Positions 1 through 9,530 of a stretch of 64,000 nt of DNA are shown here, piece by piece. The notes under the pieces were generated by a model. That model did not search any database, was not told where the DNA came from, and saw only the letters and a list, made by a program, of their open reading frames with translations. Source of the stretch: JBJGXI01 sp045635475 (GTDB taxonomy: Bacteria > Bacillota > Bacilli > Bacillales > Amphibacillaceae); assembly GCF_045635475.1 (NCBI RefSeq), contig NZ_JBJGXI010000019.1, positions 1 through 64,000 on the forward strand, written 5' to 3'. Made by a program: the position numbers and the translations under genes. The number at the start of each line of letters is the position of its first letter. Position 1 is the stretch's first letter.

Positions 1-37
1 CTAACTTATAACGATTATTGAAATGGATGTGAAAATT

Positions 38-1099
38 ATGAGCAAATGGATATACAGCTTTCTCCTAATTTTGTTGGTGTCATTAGCAGCCTGTAGCACA
101 TCAAATGGCTCGAACACAGGCGGTACCGAAAATTCACAACCCAAAGTGCGCGGCGTAAAGGATGTAGATGTTCTAAATTCTCATGGATCTGTAGAAGGCT
201 TGAATAGATTATCGCAATTTTATACGGACGTGCAGGAAGGGGTTACATCTGATTTAAGAATTGTCCACTATACAATAGAAGGAGATCCAATGGTAACCGA
301 TTTAGCTTATGATGGCGAATCATTAGAAATCACGGATGATACGACTAGAGATAATTATGGTGAGGGTTCAATTCGTTCAATTAGCTGTGGTGATTTGAAA
401 AAGGAAATTAACCCGACAAATACTTCATATATTGCTATAGATTGTGACAATGCTCGATACGAGCTGTTTAATATTCTTGAGATCAGTTATAACATGGGAC
501 AACAAGATCGATTTGATTTTGTGTTACAATACGGACCAGATCTAGATAATGAAATCAGCACACTAACAGATCATAGCAAGCTACCTGACAGTGTGAAGCA
601 AGAAGTTTATAAACGGTTAGTATTTGCCAACTATTTGGATGAAAAAGTTTTTAAAAATACTTGTACTACAGAAGAAGCAACAAACTATTATTTGCAAGTG
701 TACATCAATGGCGGAGAACGTAATTTCCGCTTTGCATCCTGTGGCGAGACAGAGGACTCCTTAAACTTCACCAAGATTGCAACGTATATCGTCGAGCAAT
801 CAGAAACGAGTCATCCTGAAGAGCCGAAAACAGTTCAAGGCTATGTGCTCGAAGTTAAGGATAATTCAATTTTAATCGGTGAAGATTTCAATCGGCTAGA
901 TTATCATTCTATTAAGGATACGCTTAAAGAAAATGAATTGAGCGTATTTGCCTTAGATTTTGTCTATTTGGAAGGTTTAAATGAAGAAGAATTCCAGTTA
1001 GGTGATAAGATTCACGCCACGATTGACGGAGAAATAATAGGTTCACAGCCTGGTCGTGCAACGATGAAGGAAATTGCAAAGATAGAAGCAAGTGAATAG
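38..1099 (+). CDS. DUF4362/DUF3221-like lipoprotein
   Basis: Lipoprotein of unknown function, expected on the outer face of the membrane. The first residues form a signal peptide ending in a lipobox (LAAC, Cys19 counted from the ATG at 38). An ATG five codons earlier, at 23, is also possible, but the later one gives the more usual signal peptide. Residues about 45-150 resemble DUF4362 (DVLNSHG, then IVHYTIEGDP). The last 85 residues resemble the DUF3221/YobA domain (GYVLEV, later GDKI). Four cysteines in the middle (SCGD, DCDN, TCTT, SCGE) could form disulfides. It stands alone. The domain names are from memory of family motifs, not a search. Confidence 0.75.
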   Translation: MSKWIYSFLLILLVSLAACSTSNGSNTGGTENSQPKVRGVKDVDVLNSHGSVEGLNRLSQFYTDVQEGVTSDLRIVHYTIEGDPMVTDLAYDGESLEITDDTTRDNYGEGSIRSISCGDLKKEINPTNTSYIAIDCDNARYELFNILEISYNMGQQDRFDFVLQYGPDLDNEISTLTDHSKLPDSVKQEVYKRLVFANYLDEKVFKNTCTTEEATNYYLQVYINGGERNFRFASCGETEDSLNFTKIATYIVEQSETSHPEEPKTVQGYVLEVKDNSILIGEDFNRLDYHSIKDTLKENELSVFALDFVYLEGLNEEEFQLGDKIHATIDGEIIGSQPGRATMKEIAKIEASE

Positions 1100-1712
1100 T
1101 TTTTTATAAAGTTGACCTGTTATGGAGGGCTATGAGTGTAAAAGGAGTTAATGAGGGTTTCGAATAACATTTGATTGACCTTTAAAATAAACACTTTTTT
1201 CAGTTAATTTTCAAAAAGATGTTTAAAATTAACTCATTAAGGAAATGAAATAGTAAAAGCTAGTAAAGCTTATAATTCTTTTTTTCAATTTCATACTTTA
1301 TGGTTTATTGCCGATTCAACAAAATCGTTGCACATGGCTAAGATCATTATGGAATTGACTCATTTGACCCCCCCTTTTATAAATATATGGGCTATAGTTG
1401 AAACCAAATGTTTCATCTATAGCCAAATTTTTTGTTTAATTATACATTATCTAAATGCTATTCAGGTGGAAACTGTGGAAAAAATCGCGTATTTCTCCTA
1501 AAAGATTCACTCAGATCCTACTTACATCTGGTCCAAAAAATTCAAATTGGATTCAAGCTTCTGGTACACTCAATCACGCATCGCCGTATTGACCGCCTTC
1601 ATGGCTACCTCTAACAAATAGGATTGAATTTTTAAAAGAAACCCTAAGATTCATCTGTTTTAATATTATGATAAATAGATATAAAAGATAATTTGGAAAG
1701 GTGGTAAAACAT
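1100..1712. other. Gene-poor stretch, 613 bp
   Basis: AT-rich spacer without a convincing gene. It holds an AT-rich inverted repeat (1202-1211 with 1225-1234, no following T run) and a good hairpin plus T run at 1390-1433, listed separately. A short open frame from about 1432 has no ribosome binding site and no recognisable motif and is not called. Confidence 0.6.
1390..1433 (+). terminator. Rho-independent terminator-like hairpin
   Basis: GGCTATAGTTGAAAC pairs with GTTTCATCTATAGCC with one mismatch around a 5-base loop (1390-1424), followed by AAATTTTTT. It is about 290 bp after the lipoprotein stop, so it may end that transcript or a small transcript within the gap. Confidence 0.6.
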
Positions 1713-2087
1713 ATGAAGGTGTTTTTCCGCACATTATATTCAATCCTCTTATTTGGAGCGGGTGTCTTGCATTTCGTACATGAACGTAGCTTTCGTAAAA
1801 TTGTACCGAAAATGCTTCCGTTCCGAAGGGCAATAGTATTAGTCACGGGCATTTTTGAAATCATCTTTTCGGTACTGCTCTGGGTCAAAAAAGGACAGCA
1901 GTTCACTGGGAAACTCTTAGCGCTTTTTATGGTCGCTGTTTTTCCAGCGAATATTTACATGGCTGTTAAACGAATTTCATTTCAGTCAGGAAAACAAACA
2001 AATCCATGGATTTTATGGCTACGTTTACCTTTGCAACTCCCATTGATAGTTGGAGCTTTACAGCTGGGAAGAAAAGATAACGAATAG
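1713..2087 (+). CDS. DoxX-like small membrane protein
   Basis: A 124-residue integral membrane protein with about four hydrophobic segments. The pattern (HFVHERSFRKIVPK, then a GIFEI segment, then FPANIYMA) is that of the DoxX-like family in Bacillus, whose role is loosely tied to membrane redox or detoxification and is not established here. The ATG at 1713 is chosen because GGAAAGGTGG lies 8-9 bases upstream. An in-frame GTG at 1701 falls inside that ribosome binding site. No partner gene is adjacent: the next gene converges on it. Confidence 0.75.
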   Translation: MKVFFRTLYSILLFGAGVLHFVHERSFRKIVPKMLPFRRAIVLVTGIFEIIFSVLLWVKKGQQFTGKLLALFMVAVFPANIYMAVKRISFQSGKQTNPWILWLRLPLQLPLIVGALQLGRKDNE

Positions 2088-2161
2088 ATTGTATGTTAAA
2101 AAGTGCAATAAAGAACAATTTCGACTAATTTGTCTCAAGGTCAAGCAGCACTGCATAGAAA

Positions 2162-2809
2162 TCATCCGAAAAATCGGACGGGAGAATGGTCCTCATGGTT
2201 CTCCCCAAAACGATAAATCAAGAAGCGTTCATTGGGATTTTTCGGGTACCATGCTTCTAAAATAATTTCTTCTTTTAGTTCAAATGGACTTTGTCTATCT
2301 ATGAAGTCAATATAGTCTTTTGATGGATAATACAATAGCAGTTCCATTTGTCGTGGGGCTTGCTCGTAGGACAATAAGATATTGTTTACAATTTTCATGA
2401 AAATTTGAATTGAAAATGGATTAAAGAAATAAAAATGGCTAGAAGAATAGTCAATTGGGTACTCTTCAGCACGACTGCAATGAAACTGAATTTCTGCTTT
2501 GGGGAATTTATGTTTTTTTGTATAGCTTTGAATATTATTCTGTGCCGACTGATATAAATCCCCCACCATTTCTACACCAACAACTGACGCTTTATAAAAG
2601 TAATTAATGTAGAAATTTACTCGACCTTTTCCGCAACCAAAATCAACGATCTTATCACTACTTTTCACTTCGTATTGTTTGAAAAGATCCTCAAGCGCTA
2701 AATAAGGTGTGGGCTCGTAGGGATGGTAATGATTGGGATTAGGGTTGTTAACTGAAGATATTTCTGTTTTGATGTTTAATAATTTATCATAAAAATGCTC
2801 TTTATTCAT
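2162..2809 (-). CDS. Class I SAM-dependent methyltransferase
   Basis: A 215-residue cytoplasmic protein with a Rossmann-fold methyltransferase signature. Motif I is VDFGCGKGRVNFY around residues 56-68, followed by the acidic VVGVEM strand that would hold the ribose of S-adenosylmethionine. FFNPFSIQIF later in the chain matches the position of motif IV, with N-P as in many uncharacterised members. The substrate is unknown. The start ATG at 2809 is preceded by AGGAGAAGACC. The gene converges on the DoxX-like gene and diverges from the fructose operon. Confidence 0.8.
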   Translation of the reverse strand: MNKEHFYDKLLNIKTEISSVNNPNPNHYHPYEPTPYLALEDLFKQYEVKSSDKIVDFGCGKGRVNFYINYFYKASVVGVEMVGDLYQSAQNNIQSYTKKHKFPKAEIQFHCSRAEEYPIDYSSSHFYFFNPFSIQIFMKIVNNILLSYEQAPRQMELLLYYPSKDYIDFIDRQSPFELKEEIILEAWYPKNPNERFLIYRFGENHEDHSPVRFFG

Positions 2810-3102
2810 GGTCTTCTCCTATTTTTTCCTTAGGTTAATCTGTAAGTGCCTATACTAATAAGGCTATACCTCTTGTACTTTGGTTTAATTAACAGCGAAC
2901 CACATCAATAAAAACCTTAACTTAAATACTTGTAATCCATTTTATCACTTTATAGACCCACATAGGCAAATTTCGGGTCATGTTTACTATGCAAGCCTTT
3001 GTGGGAAAGTAACAATAAGGTGGAACAGTACCCTTTTAACCATGTGTTGTTCACAATCGTCACATTTAGCCAAGTTTTAGTTTACTTGCATATTCTTCGT
3101 GA
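2810..3102. other. Intergenic region before fruR
   Basis: About 290 bp between the divergent methyltransferase gene and the fru promoter. No gene is visible. A T-box-like string (3014-3037) was considered and rejected because no specifier stem or terminator accompanies it. Confidence 0.5.
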
Positions 3103-3131
3103 TTGTTTTTGGACGTTTTTGATGGTATTAT
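3103..3131 (+). promoter_or_regulatory. Sigma-A promoter of fruRKA
   Basis: TTGTTT (3103-3108) and TATTAT (3126-3131) are separated by exactly 17 bp, 24 bp before the fruR start. A strong ribosome binding site (GATGGGAGGG) follows. DeoR-type FruR proteins usually repress their own operon, so the T-rich repeats around this promoter are the likely operator, but no clean palindrome could be defined. Confidence 0.65.
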
Positions 3132-3154
3132 GTTGGTGATGGGAGGGTTTTCAT

Positions 3155-3910
3155 GTGTTAACAGAAAAACGACATTCTCTTATTTTAGAGCGATTAAAAC
3201 AATTTGGCGTCGTCCAATCACAAGAACTTATGGTTGAATTAGACTGTTCTGAATCTACAATTAGAAGAGATTTAGACATGCTAGAGCAAGCAAAACAATT
3301 AAAGCGGATTCATGGTGGTGCCAAGCGCCTGTACCATCTAGATGATGAACAAACAATGCACGAAAAAACTTTCAAAAACATTCACGAAAAACAGGCGATT
3401 GGTCAACTCGCAGCAAGCTTTATAAATAAGAACGATGTTATCTTCTTAGATGCGGGGTCTTCGACATACGCCATGATTCCTTTCCTAAGCACTACGGATC
3501 ATATAACGGTTGTTACCAATGGTATTCAACACGCCTCGACGCTTGCAGAACAGCAAATCGAAACCTATCTGCTCGGAGGTAAAATAAAACAAACAACGAA
3601 AGCAGTTATCGGTGCAAAAAGTCTGCAGCAGTTAGCTGATTATCGATTTGACAAAGTATTTTTAGGGATTAATGGAATAGATGCATCGCTTGGATGTACA
3701 ACACCAGACCCGGAAGAAGCTACACTAAAACAATCGGCACTCGGGCAATCTGCCATAAGTTATGTGTTAGCCGATCACTCGAAATGGGATAAAGTCAGCT
3801 TTGTTAAAGTATGTTCCATTGACGAAGTGTGCATCATAACCGATAAATTGACAACTAGTCATAGCCAAAAGTACAACGAGTTAACTACGATTATGGAGGC
3901 AATTAAATGA
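3155..3910 (+). CDS. fruR: DeoR-family repressor of the fructose operon
   Basis: A 251-residue transcriptional regulator. The N-terminal winged helix-turn-helix has the DeoR signature (SESTIRRDLDMLE, about residues 31-43, then HGGA). The C-terminal sugar-phosphate-sensing domain has the expected DAGSSTYAM and LADHSKW motifs. In this family the effector is usually fructose 1-phosphate. The start is the GTG at 3155: an ATG two bases upstream runs straight into a stop. The last four bases overlap fruK (ATGA), which indicates translational coupling and supports the name. Confidence 0.9.
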   Translation: MLTEKRHSLILERLKQFGVVQSQELMVELDCSESTIRRDLDMLEQAKQLKRIHGGAKRLYHLDDEQTMHEKTFKNIHEKQAIGQLAASFINKNDVIFLDAGSSTYAMIPFLSTTDHITVVTNGIQHASTLAEQQIETYLLGGKIKQTTKAVIGAKSLQQLADYRFDKVFLGINGIDASLGCTTPDPEEATLKQSALGQSAISYVLADHSKWDKVSFVKVCSIDEVCIITDKLTTSHSQKYNELTTIMEAIK

Positions 3911-4821
3911 TATATACGATGACCTTAAATCCATCAATAGATTATATCGTTCAAGTGGAGCAACTTCACCTTGGAGAATTGAACAAAATCGATGCAGATG
4001 CTAAATATCCTGGTGGTAAAGGAATTAACGTGTCAAGAATATTAGAACGGCTTGGAACGGACTCAACCGCACTCGGTTTGTTAGGTGGATTTACCGGAGA
4101 TTTTATCGAAGACTGGTTACAGAAGGACAACATTAAAACAGACTTTATCCGTGTTCAAGATGATACCAGAATTAATATCAAGTTAAAATCTGATACTGAA
4201 ACTGAAATCAATGGCCGCGGACCACACATTTCAACTGAAGAGGCAAATCTATTATTAGAGCAATTAAAAAATGTGACGGATCAAGATGTTGTTATTTTAT
4301 CTGGAAGTAAACCGCCGTCTTTACCTGAAAACTTTTATGAAACGATTGCCGCGATGGTCATCCAATCAAAAGCTGAGTTTGTGATTGATACAGCAAGCAA
4401 AGAATTACAATCAATCCTACCTTTGCAACCTTTACTCGTCAAACCGAATAAAGAAGAATTAGCTCAAATTTTTGACACTACCATTGAGGATACAGATGAT
4501 ATTATCTTGTACGGGAAAAAATTACTGCAGTTAGGTGCAAAAAATGCGATTGTTTCGATGGCAGGTGAAGGTGCAATGTTGTTTACGCAAACTGGTGTCT
4601 TTAAAGGAATCTCACCTAAAGGCAAAGTAGTTAATTCCGTAGGTGCAGGTGATTCGATGATTGCTGGATTCATCGCAAATTATCTTAACACAAAAGACAC
4701 TGTCGAAGCTTTCAAGCAAGGGATGGCCTCAGGAAGCGCAACAGCATTTACCAACGATTTAGCGACAAAAGCTCAAATTGACACGTTGCTAGATCAAATG
4801 GAAGTTCAGGTTCTGTCCTAG
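3907..4821 (+). CDS. fruK: 1-phosphofructokinase
   Basis: Converts fructose 1-phosphate, the product of the fructose PTS, to fructose 1,6-bisphosphate with ATP. It is 304 residues, the normal length for the PfkB-family enzyme LacC/FruK. Visible motifs are the N-terminal TLNPSIDY, the sugar-binding PGGKGINVSR near residue 37, and the C-terminal anion hole VGAGDS with the catalytic base Asp249. It overlaps fruR by 4 bp and is followed 54 bp later by fruA, so the three genes form one operon. Confidence 0.95.
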   Translation: MIYTMTLNPSIDYIVQVEQLHLGELNKIDADAKYPGGKGINVSRILERLGTDSTALGLLGGFTGDFIEDWLQKDNIKTDFIRVQDDTRINIKLKSDTETEINGRGPHISTEEANLLLEQLKNVTDQDVVILSGSKPPSLPENFYETIAAMVIQSKAEFVIDTASKELQSILPLQPLLVKPNKEELAQIFDTTIEDTDDIILYGKKLLQLGAKNAIVSMAGEGAMLFTQTGVFKGISPKGKVVNSVGAGDSMIAGFIANYLNTKDTVEAFKQGMASGSATAFTNDLATKAQIDTLLDQMEVQVLS

Positions 4822-4875
4822 ACAGAAACAGAGCGTTCAGTTTTTCAACTTAGTAGTACAGAAAGGAAGAAAAAA

Positions 4876-6741
4876 ATGAAAATTACTGATTTATTGAATA
4901 AAGATGTAATGATCATGGATTTAAAAGCTACCACAAAAGAAGCAGCTATTGATGAAATGATCGCACGTCTTGAGCAACAGAACATTATTAATGATAAGAA
5001 AATATATCGCGAAGCAATTTTGAAACGTGAGGAGCAATCTTCCACCGGTCTTGGTGACGGAATTGCCATGCCTCATGCGAAAACAAAAGCGGTAAATCAA
5101 GCCACAGTATTGTTTGCAAAAAGTCAAAATGGTGTTGATTTTGAAGCATTAGACGGACAACCGACTAATTTCTTTTTTATGATCGCCGCTCCCGAAGGTG
5201 CAAATGACACCCATTTACAAGCATTAGCGTCACTTTCAAGGTTACTACTAAATCCAGAATTTATCGAAAGCTTAAACAATGCATCCACGCCGGATGAGGT
5301 ACTTGCACTATTTAACCAATCTGGAGATGAAGAAAAAAGCGACACGAAAGCTCAAGCTAGTGAAGATAATAAACCTTTTGTTGTAGCTGTGACAGCATGT
5401 CCGACTGGTATTGCCCATACGTATATGGCTGAAGAAGCTTTAATAAGAAAAGCAAAAGAAATGAACGTGGACATTCGTGTTGAAACAAATGGTTCAGAAG
5501 GTGCGAAAAACCCTTTAACAGATGACGAAATTAAACGAGCTGCCGGTGTAATCATTGCTGCCGACAAAAATGTAGAAATGGCACGTTTCGACGGGAAGCA
5601 TGTAATTCATGAATCAGTTACAGCGGGCATCAAAAGGTCAGAGGAATTAATTAACAAGGCGATCAAACAAGATGCTCCGGTTTTCACGGCTGAAAAGAGC
5701 GAAAGCAAAAAAGACGAGAACAATAACACTAAATCAACCGTTTGGAGTAAAATTTATAAAGATCTGATGAACGGGGTATCCCATATGCTACCATTCGTTG
5801 TCGGTGGCGGGATTTTACTGGCGATTTCGTTTTTATTTGAAAACATTTTAGGTAGTGACAGTGAAATTTTCCAATTCTTAAATGGAATTGGTGGTAACGC
5901 TTTTAACTTCCTTATTCCAATTTTAGCTGGTTATATTGCAATGAGTATTGCTGATCGACCTGGTTTAATGCCTGGTATCGTCGGCGGTTTGATGGCTGTT
6001 AATAGTAATGCAGGTTTTATCGGCGGTTTAGCAGCTGGTTTTCTAGCTGGTTACTTAATTATTTTCCTTAAAAAAGTCTTCCGCAATTTACCGAAAACAT
6101 TAGAAGGCTTAAAACCAATTTTAATTTATCCTGTACTCGGTTTGTTATTAACAGGCGGATTAATGTACTTTATTGTTGGTCCGATTTTTTCAACTGTCAA
6201 TACAGCAATGCTGGATTTCCTTGGTAATCTCGGAACAGGTAACGCAGTAATTTTAGGGATAGTACTTGGTGGCATGATGGCGATTGACATGGGCGGTCCA
6301 TTTAATAAGGCTGCCTACACATTTGCAATTGGTATATTTACCGATACGGGTGACGGTAGTTTTATGGCCGCGGTTATGGTTGCAGGGATGATCCCACCAA
6401 TTGCGATTGCACTTGCAACTACCTTCTTCAAAAATAAATTTACAGAAGACGAACGTAAATCAGGCTTGTCCAACTATGTATTAGGATTTTCCTTTATTAC
6501 AGAAGGTGCAATTCCATTTGCCGCAACCGACCCGTTGCGCGTAATTACTTCTTCAATCGTTGGGGCAGGAATTGCTGGGGGATTAACCCAACTGTGGAGT
6601 ACAGCTATTCCTGCACCACATGGCGGCATTTTCGTTATTCCACTAGCAGAAAATGCACTATTTTTCTTGTTAGCCCTTGTCATTGGGTCAGTCATTTCCG
6701 GACTCATGCTCGGTGTTTGGAGAAAACCTGTGAGACAATAA
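4876..6741 (+). CDS. fruA: Fructose PTS transporter, EIIABC fusion
   Basis: Membrane permease that takes up fructose and phosphorylates it at carbon 1. The 621 residues contain, in order, a IIA domain (1-150) with the phosphorylated His67 in AMPHAKT, a IIB domain (about 168-270) with the phosphorylated Cys175 in TACPTGIAHTY, and a IIC membrane domain (about 285-620) with many hydrophobic segments. This domain order matches Bacillus FruA. A GAAAGGAAG ribosome binding site precedes the ATG. It is the last gene of the operon and a strong terminator follows at 6761. Confidence 0.95.
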   Translation: MKITDLLNKDVMIMDLKATTKEAAIDEMIARLEQQNIINDKKIYREAILKREEQSSTGLGDGIAMPHAKTKAVNQATVLFAKSQNGVDFEALDGQPTNFFFMIAAPEGANDTHLQALASLSRLLLNPEFIESLNNASTPDEVLALFNQSGDEEKSDTKAQASEDNKPFVVAVTACPTGIAHTYMAEEALIRKAKEMNVDIRVETNGSEGAKNPLTDDEIKRAAGVIIAADKNVEMARFDGKHVIHESVTAGIKRSEELINKAIKQDAPVFTAEKSESKKDENNNTKSTVWSKIYKDLMNGVSHMLPFVVGGGILLAISFLFENILGSDSEIFQFLNGIGGNAFNFLIPILAGYIAMSIADRPGLMPGIVGGLMAVNSNAGFIGGLAAGFLAGYLIIFLKKVFRNLPKTLEGLKPILIYPVLGLLLTGGLMYFIVGPIFSTVNTAMLDFLGNLGTGNAVILGIVLGGMMAIDMGGPFNKAAYTFAIGIFTDTGDGSFMAAVMVAGMIPPIAIALATTFFKNKFTEDERKSGLSNYVLGFSFITEGAIPFAATDPLRVITSSIVGAGIAGGLTQLWSTAIPAPHGGIFVIPLAENALFFLLALVIGSVISGLMLGVWRKPVRQ

Positions 6742-6760
6742 AAAAATATTTACTGCACAT

Positions 6761-6800
6761 AAAAAACAAGTGGATTCTATATGAATCCACTTGTTTTTTT
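6761..6800 (+). terminator. Terminator of fruRKA
   Basis: A perfect hairpin: ACAAGTGGATTC pairs with GAATCCACTTGT around TATAT, flanked by an A run and followed by seven T. It starts 20 bp after the fruA stop. Confidence 0.9.
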
Positions 6801-6857
6801 CTTATATTGAATTTAGTGGCAAAGCAAGTAACTCTATGTGAAGGAGTGTGAGTGCTT

Positions 6858-7016
6858 ATGATCTGGATCATCTTAGCAATTATTTTTGCGGTGTCTGTTA
6901 TTTATAGTCTAGAAGTAATTCAGTATCAGTTACGAAAAATCATTTCCAAAAATCAAGAAAATGAACTCCTTTCTAATGAAGAAATTGAAAAGGAATTGGA
7001 AGAATATAATCGATGA
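6858..7016 (+). CDS. Small single-span membrane protein, 52 aa
   Basis: A short gene with AAGGAG 11 bases before the ATG. The first 17 residues (MIWIILAIIFAVSVIYS) form one hydrophobic helix. The rest is a charged, probably helical tail rich in Glu, Lys and Gln (NEEIEKELEEYNR at the end). It is not recognised as a named family. It starts 58 bp after the fru terminator, so it would need its own promoter. Confidence 0.55.
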   Translation: MIWIILAIIFAVSVIYSLEVIQYQLRKIISKNQENELLSNEEIEKELEEYNR

Positions 7017-7025
7017 ATTGTTTGA

Positions 7026-7181
7026 ATGTTAAAGAAGCAAAACTGTTTGTTGCAGGGGGCATTGGATGAAAAAGGTGTTTATATTGTTGTTTATATAACT
7101 GAATTGTTAGGTGAACCAATTGACCATTCAATAAAATATACCGAAAGTGCAAACAAGTTGCTGGATGATTTAGTAGAATAA
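7026..7181 (+). CDS. Possible 51-aa protein of unknown function
   Basis: An open frame of 51 codons starting 10 bp after the preceding small gene. The sequence reads like a folded protein (GVYIVVYITELLGEP, then HSIKYTESANKLLDDLVE) with a beta strand followed by helices. No good ribosome binding site precedes the ATG, so it may be translationally coupled, or it may be the remnant of a longer gene. Function unknown. Confidence 0.35.
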   Translation: MLKKQNCLLQGALDEKGVYIVVYITELLGEPIDHSIKYTESANKLLDDLVE

Positions 7182-7263
7182 AATGAAGATGAAATTCAGG
7201 TATTTATCAAATAATTTAATGGCATGCTCATATAAATGAACCAACAAGATCACTGAAAACTAT

Positions 7264-7316
7264 CAAAAACAAGGGCCAAACCCAACGAACAGCTATCCGC
7301 CCATGAGTTAGACCCT
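7264..7316 (-). terminator. Terminator of the YhaQP-like ABC operon
   Basis: On the minus strand AGGGTCTAACTC (7316-7305) pairs with GGGTTTGGCCCT (7283-7272), with two G-U pairs and one mismatch. TGTTTTT follows. It lies 35 bp after the permease stop. Confidence 0.6.
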
Positions 7317-7350
7317 TTAAAATCATGTCCCGTCAATATAGAGATTCTCC

Positions 7351-8580
7351 TTACGACCTGATCCACTTCCATATTTCTCCCGGTGTTGCGTTTTTTCCAT
7401 ACATTAATATGCCTACTTTAAATATCTTTCCTGCTAGTTTCATAAATAACCAAATACTCACGAGTAGCACGACTAGTGCGATGATTAATTCGATCCACGG
7501 CCACTTTTCTAATACGGTGAGCCTCATGATTAGCGTGCCAGGTGCAGTAAATGGAATAAATGAGCTTACTTTTGCTACCATTCCATTCGGGTCACCGATT
7601 ACTGGTCCAGCGATAATAAATGAAATAAACGGAAGCATCATAACCATCCCTTGGAAGTTTCCAGAGGTGGACATATCTGCCATCGTTGCTCCAATTCCTA
7701 CAAAAATGGCTGCGAATAATAAATAACCTAAGATCGCAATTAGAACAAATAACAATGTTTCTGGGACGAATAAATATTCTAGAATCGGTATATCTAATTG
7801 CCACACTGCTAGCGGTACAGCGAAAAGTAGTAGGACACCGACTTGAATCATTCCTAATACGAAATAACCGATGATTTTTCCTTGCATTAATTCTCCTGGC
7901 GTAACAGACGACAAAATGATCTCCGCAATTTTATCTTTCTTTTCCTGTGATGCACTTTGGAAAATCATCATGCCAGTAATGACGATAGCAAACAGGATGA
8001 TTCCTGCAAAAATTCCCGGTACAACTTGTTCCATACTTGGCCCTTCTGTTGTTTCTGATCCTTCAGCATCGGTTTCTGTTGATGCAGATTTTTCTTCAAA
8101 TATGACACCTTGTGAAATGACAGCGAGCTCTTCTTCTGATAACCCTAGTTGCCCGATTCGCATGCCTTGCAGTGGCTCACTAAGTTGCTGCACCTGCATC
8201 GTAAAATAGGAATCTATTTCATCTGATGTGTAAACGGGAACAGTGCCAGCCTCTAATCCCTGCTCTGTAACACTTATATATGCTGTATTTTCTTTATCTT
8301 CTAGTTCTGCCTGTGCCGCGTCTTCCGCCACGTCCACTTTTTCCAGTTCCCAGTTAAACTCATACGTTTCCGCAGCTTCTTGTAAACTAGCAAATGCATC
8401 TATTTCGTCATGGACAAGCACTGTTGTCGACACTGGCTCTGCATCAGAATCATCGAATAAGCTCCCGAGCAGAAAAAACACAAGGAATAAAACAGGTGTA
8501 AGAAACAAACCGATCACAAATGTTTTGTTTTTTAAGTTTCGTTTAATTTCCCATTTTGCTACTTTCATTGCATTACGCAT
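7351..8580 (-). CDS. ABC-2 type exporter permease (YhaP/NatB-like)
   Basis: Membrane subunit of an ABC exporter, about 410 residues. One N-terminal helix (near residues 20-40) is followed by a large extracytoplasmic domain of about 150 residues rich in Asp and Glu, then about five more helices. This is the layout of NatB/YhaP proteins, linked in Bacillus to sodium or drug extrusion. The substrate cannot be told from sequence. The ATG at 8580 is preferred. A GTG at 8589 is an alternative, and either overlaps the end of the ATPase gene, indicating coupling. Confidence 0.85.
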   Translation of the reverse strand: MRNAMKVAKWEIKRNLKNKTFVIGLFLTPVLFLVFFLLGSLFDDSDAEPVSTTVLVHDEIDAFASLQEAAETYEFNWELEKVDVAEDAAQAELEDKENTAYISVTEQGLEAGTVPVYTSDEIDSYFTMQVQQLSEPLQGMRIGQLGLSEEELAVISQGVIFEEKSASTETDAEGSETTEGPSMEQVVPGIFAGIILFAIVITGMMIFQSASQEKKDKIAEIILSSVTPGELMQGKIIGYFVLGMIQVGVLLLFAVPLAVWQLDIPILEYLFVPETLLFVLIAILGYLLFAAIFVGIGATMADMSTSGNFQGMVMMLPFISFIIAGPVIGDPNGMVAKVSSFIPFTAPGTLIMRLTVLEKWPWIELIIALVVLLVSIWLFMKLAGKIFKVGILMYGKNATPGEIWKWIRS

Positions 8581-9505
8581 GCATTTCACCTACTTCCTTT
8601 AACAAGTTTTTGTCTGTTGCAATATCGATGAAAATCTCATGAAGTGAGATTCGGTTTATTTTCAACTCATTGACGACCAAACGATCTGGTAGCTCTTTCA
8701 CCCATTTTGCCGGTTGCACGTCTTTTTCCAAAAATAAAACAGATACATCATCTTTTTGCTCGACGCGTAACACTTGGGGAATGCTTTCTAGAATCGCACG
8801 ATCATTTTGTCCATAGATCGTACATTTAAAATTCGCATATTCTGTTTTCACATCATCTAACGTTCCGTAAATTACTTTTTCACCACGTTGGATCATAAAC
8901 AATCTGTCACACATTTCTTCAATTAAATTCATTTGGTGTGAAGAAATTAGAATTGCAGTTCCGTTGTTTGCTAGATTACGAATCTCTTCTTTGAACAATT
9001 CCTGACTAACCGGGTCTAATCCGGAAAATGGCTCATCCAATATTAACAACTCTGGCTCATGAAGAATCGAACCGATAAATTGAACTTTTTGTCCCATTCC
9101 TTTTGATAGTTCTTCTACTGACGTATTTTCTTTGCCTTCTAAATCAAACGTTTTTAAATACTCGAGCGCGCTCTCTCTAGCTTTTTTGAGTGGATAATCT
9201 TTCAAATCGGCTAAATACAATAAGATATCCATCACCTTTACATTTTTGTACAAGCCTCTTTCTTCTGGCAGATAGCCAATTTTATGACGAGGAATTTCGT
9301 TTCCTGTATTGTTCTTAAATGTAATCGAACCCTTATCCGGATACATAATTCCCATAATATTACGAATCGTTGTCGATTTCCCTGCTCCGTTTGGCCCTAA
9401 AATAGCCATGATCTCGCCTTTGCGAACATCAAAGGAAATTCCCTTTAATGCTTGCTTGTCTTTAAACGATTTTTCCAGTCCTTCTACAGTTAACATGACT
9501 TCCAT
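8573..9505 (-). CDS. ABC exporter ATPase (YhaQ/NatA-like)
   Basis: ATP-binding partner of the downstream permease. Walker A is GPNGAGKST (about residues 37-45), the signature motif is LSKGMGQK, Walker B is LLILDEPFSGLD, and the switch His is in SSHQM. About 90 residues follow the ATPase core, as in YhaQ-type exporters (about 300 residues), longer than NatA. AAAGGAAGTGG lies just before the ATG. It shares an operon with the permease. The upstream M23 gene is a pseudogene. Confidence 0.9.
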   Translation of the reverse strand: MEVMLTVEGLEKSFKDKQALKGISFDVRKGEIMAILGPNGAGKSTTIRNIMGIMYPDKGSITFKNNTGNEIPRHKIGYLPEERGLYKNVKVMDILLYLADLKDYPLKKARESALEYLKTFDLEGKENTSVEELSKGMGQKVQFIGSILHEPELLILDEPFSGLDPVSQELFKEEIRNLANNGTAILISSHQMNLIEEMCDRLFMIQRGEKVIYGTLDDVKTEYANFKCTIYGQNDRAILESIPQVLRVEQKDDVSVLFLEKDVQPAKWVKELPDRLVVNELKINRISLHEIFIDIATDKNLLKEVGEMHA

Positions 9506-9530
9506 GTGTCCACTTCCTTTCTTTTATTTA

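Noticed and set aside
1432..1614. Plus-strand open frame of 60 codons
   Set aside because: No ribosome binding site, no recognisable sequence, and it begins within the T run of a terminator hairpin.
3014..3037. T-box-like string AGGTGGAACAGTACC before fruR
   Set aside because: It resembles the T-box core only in part. No specifier stem, no competing terminator and no amino-acid gene follows.
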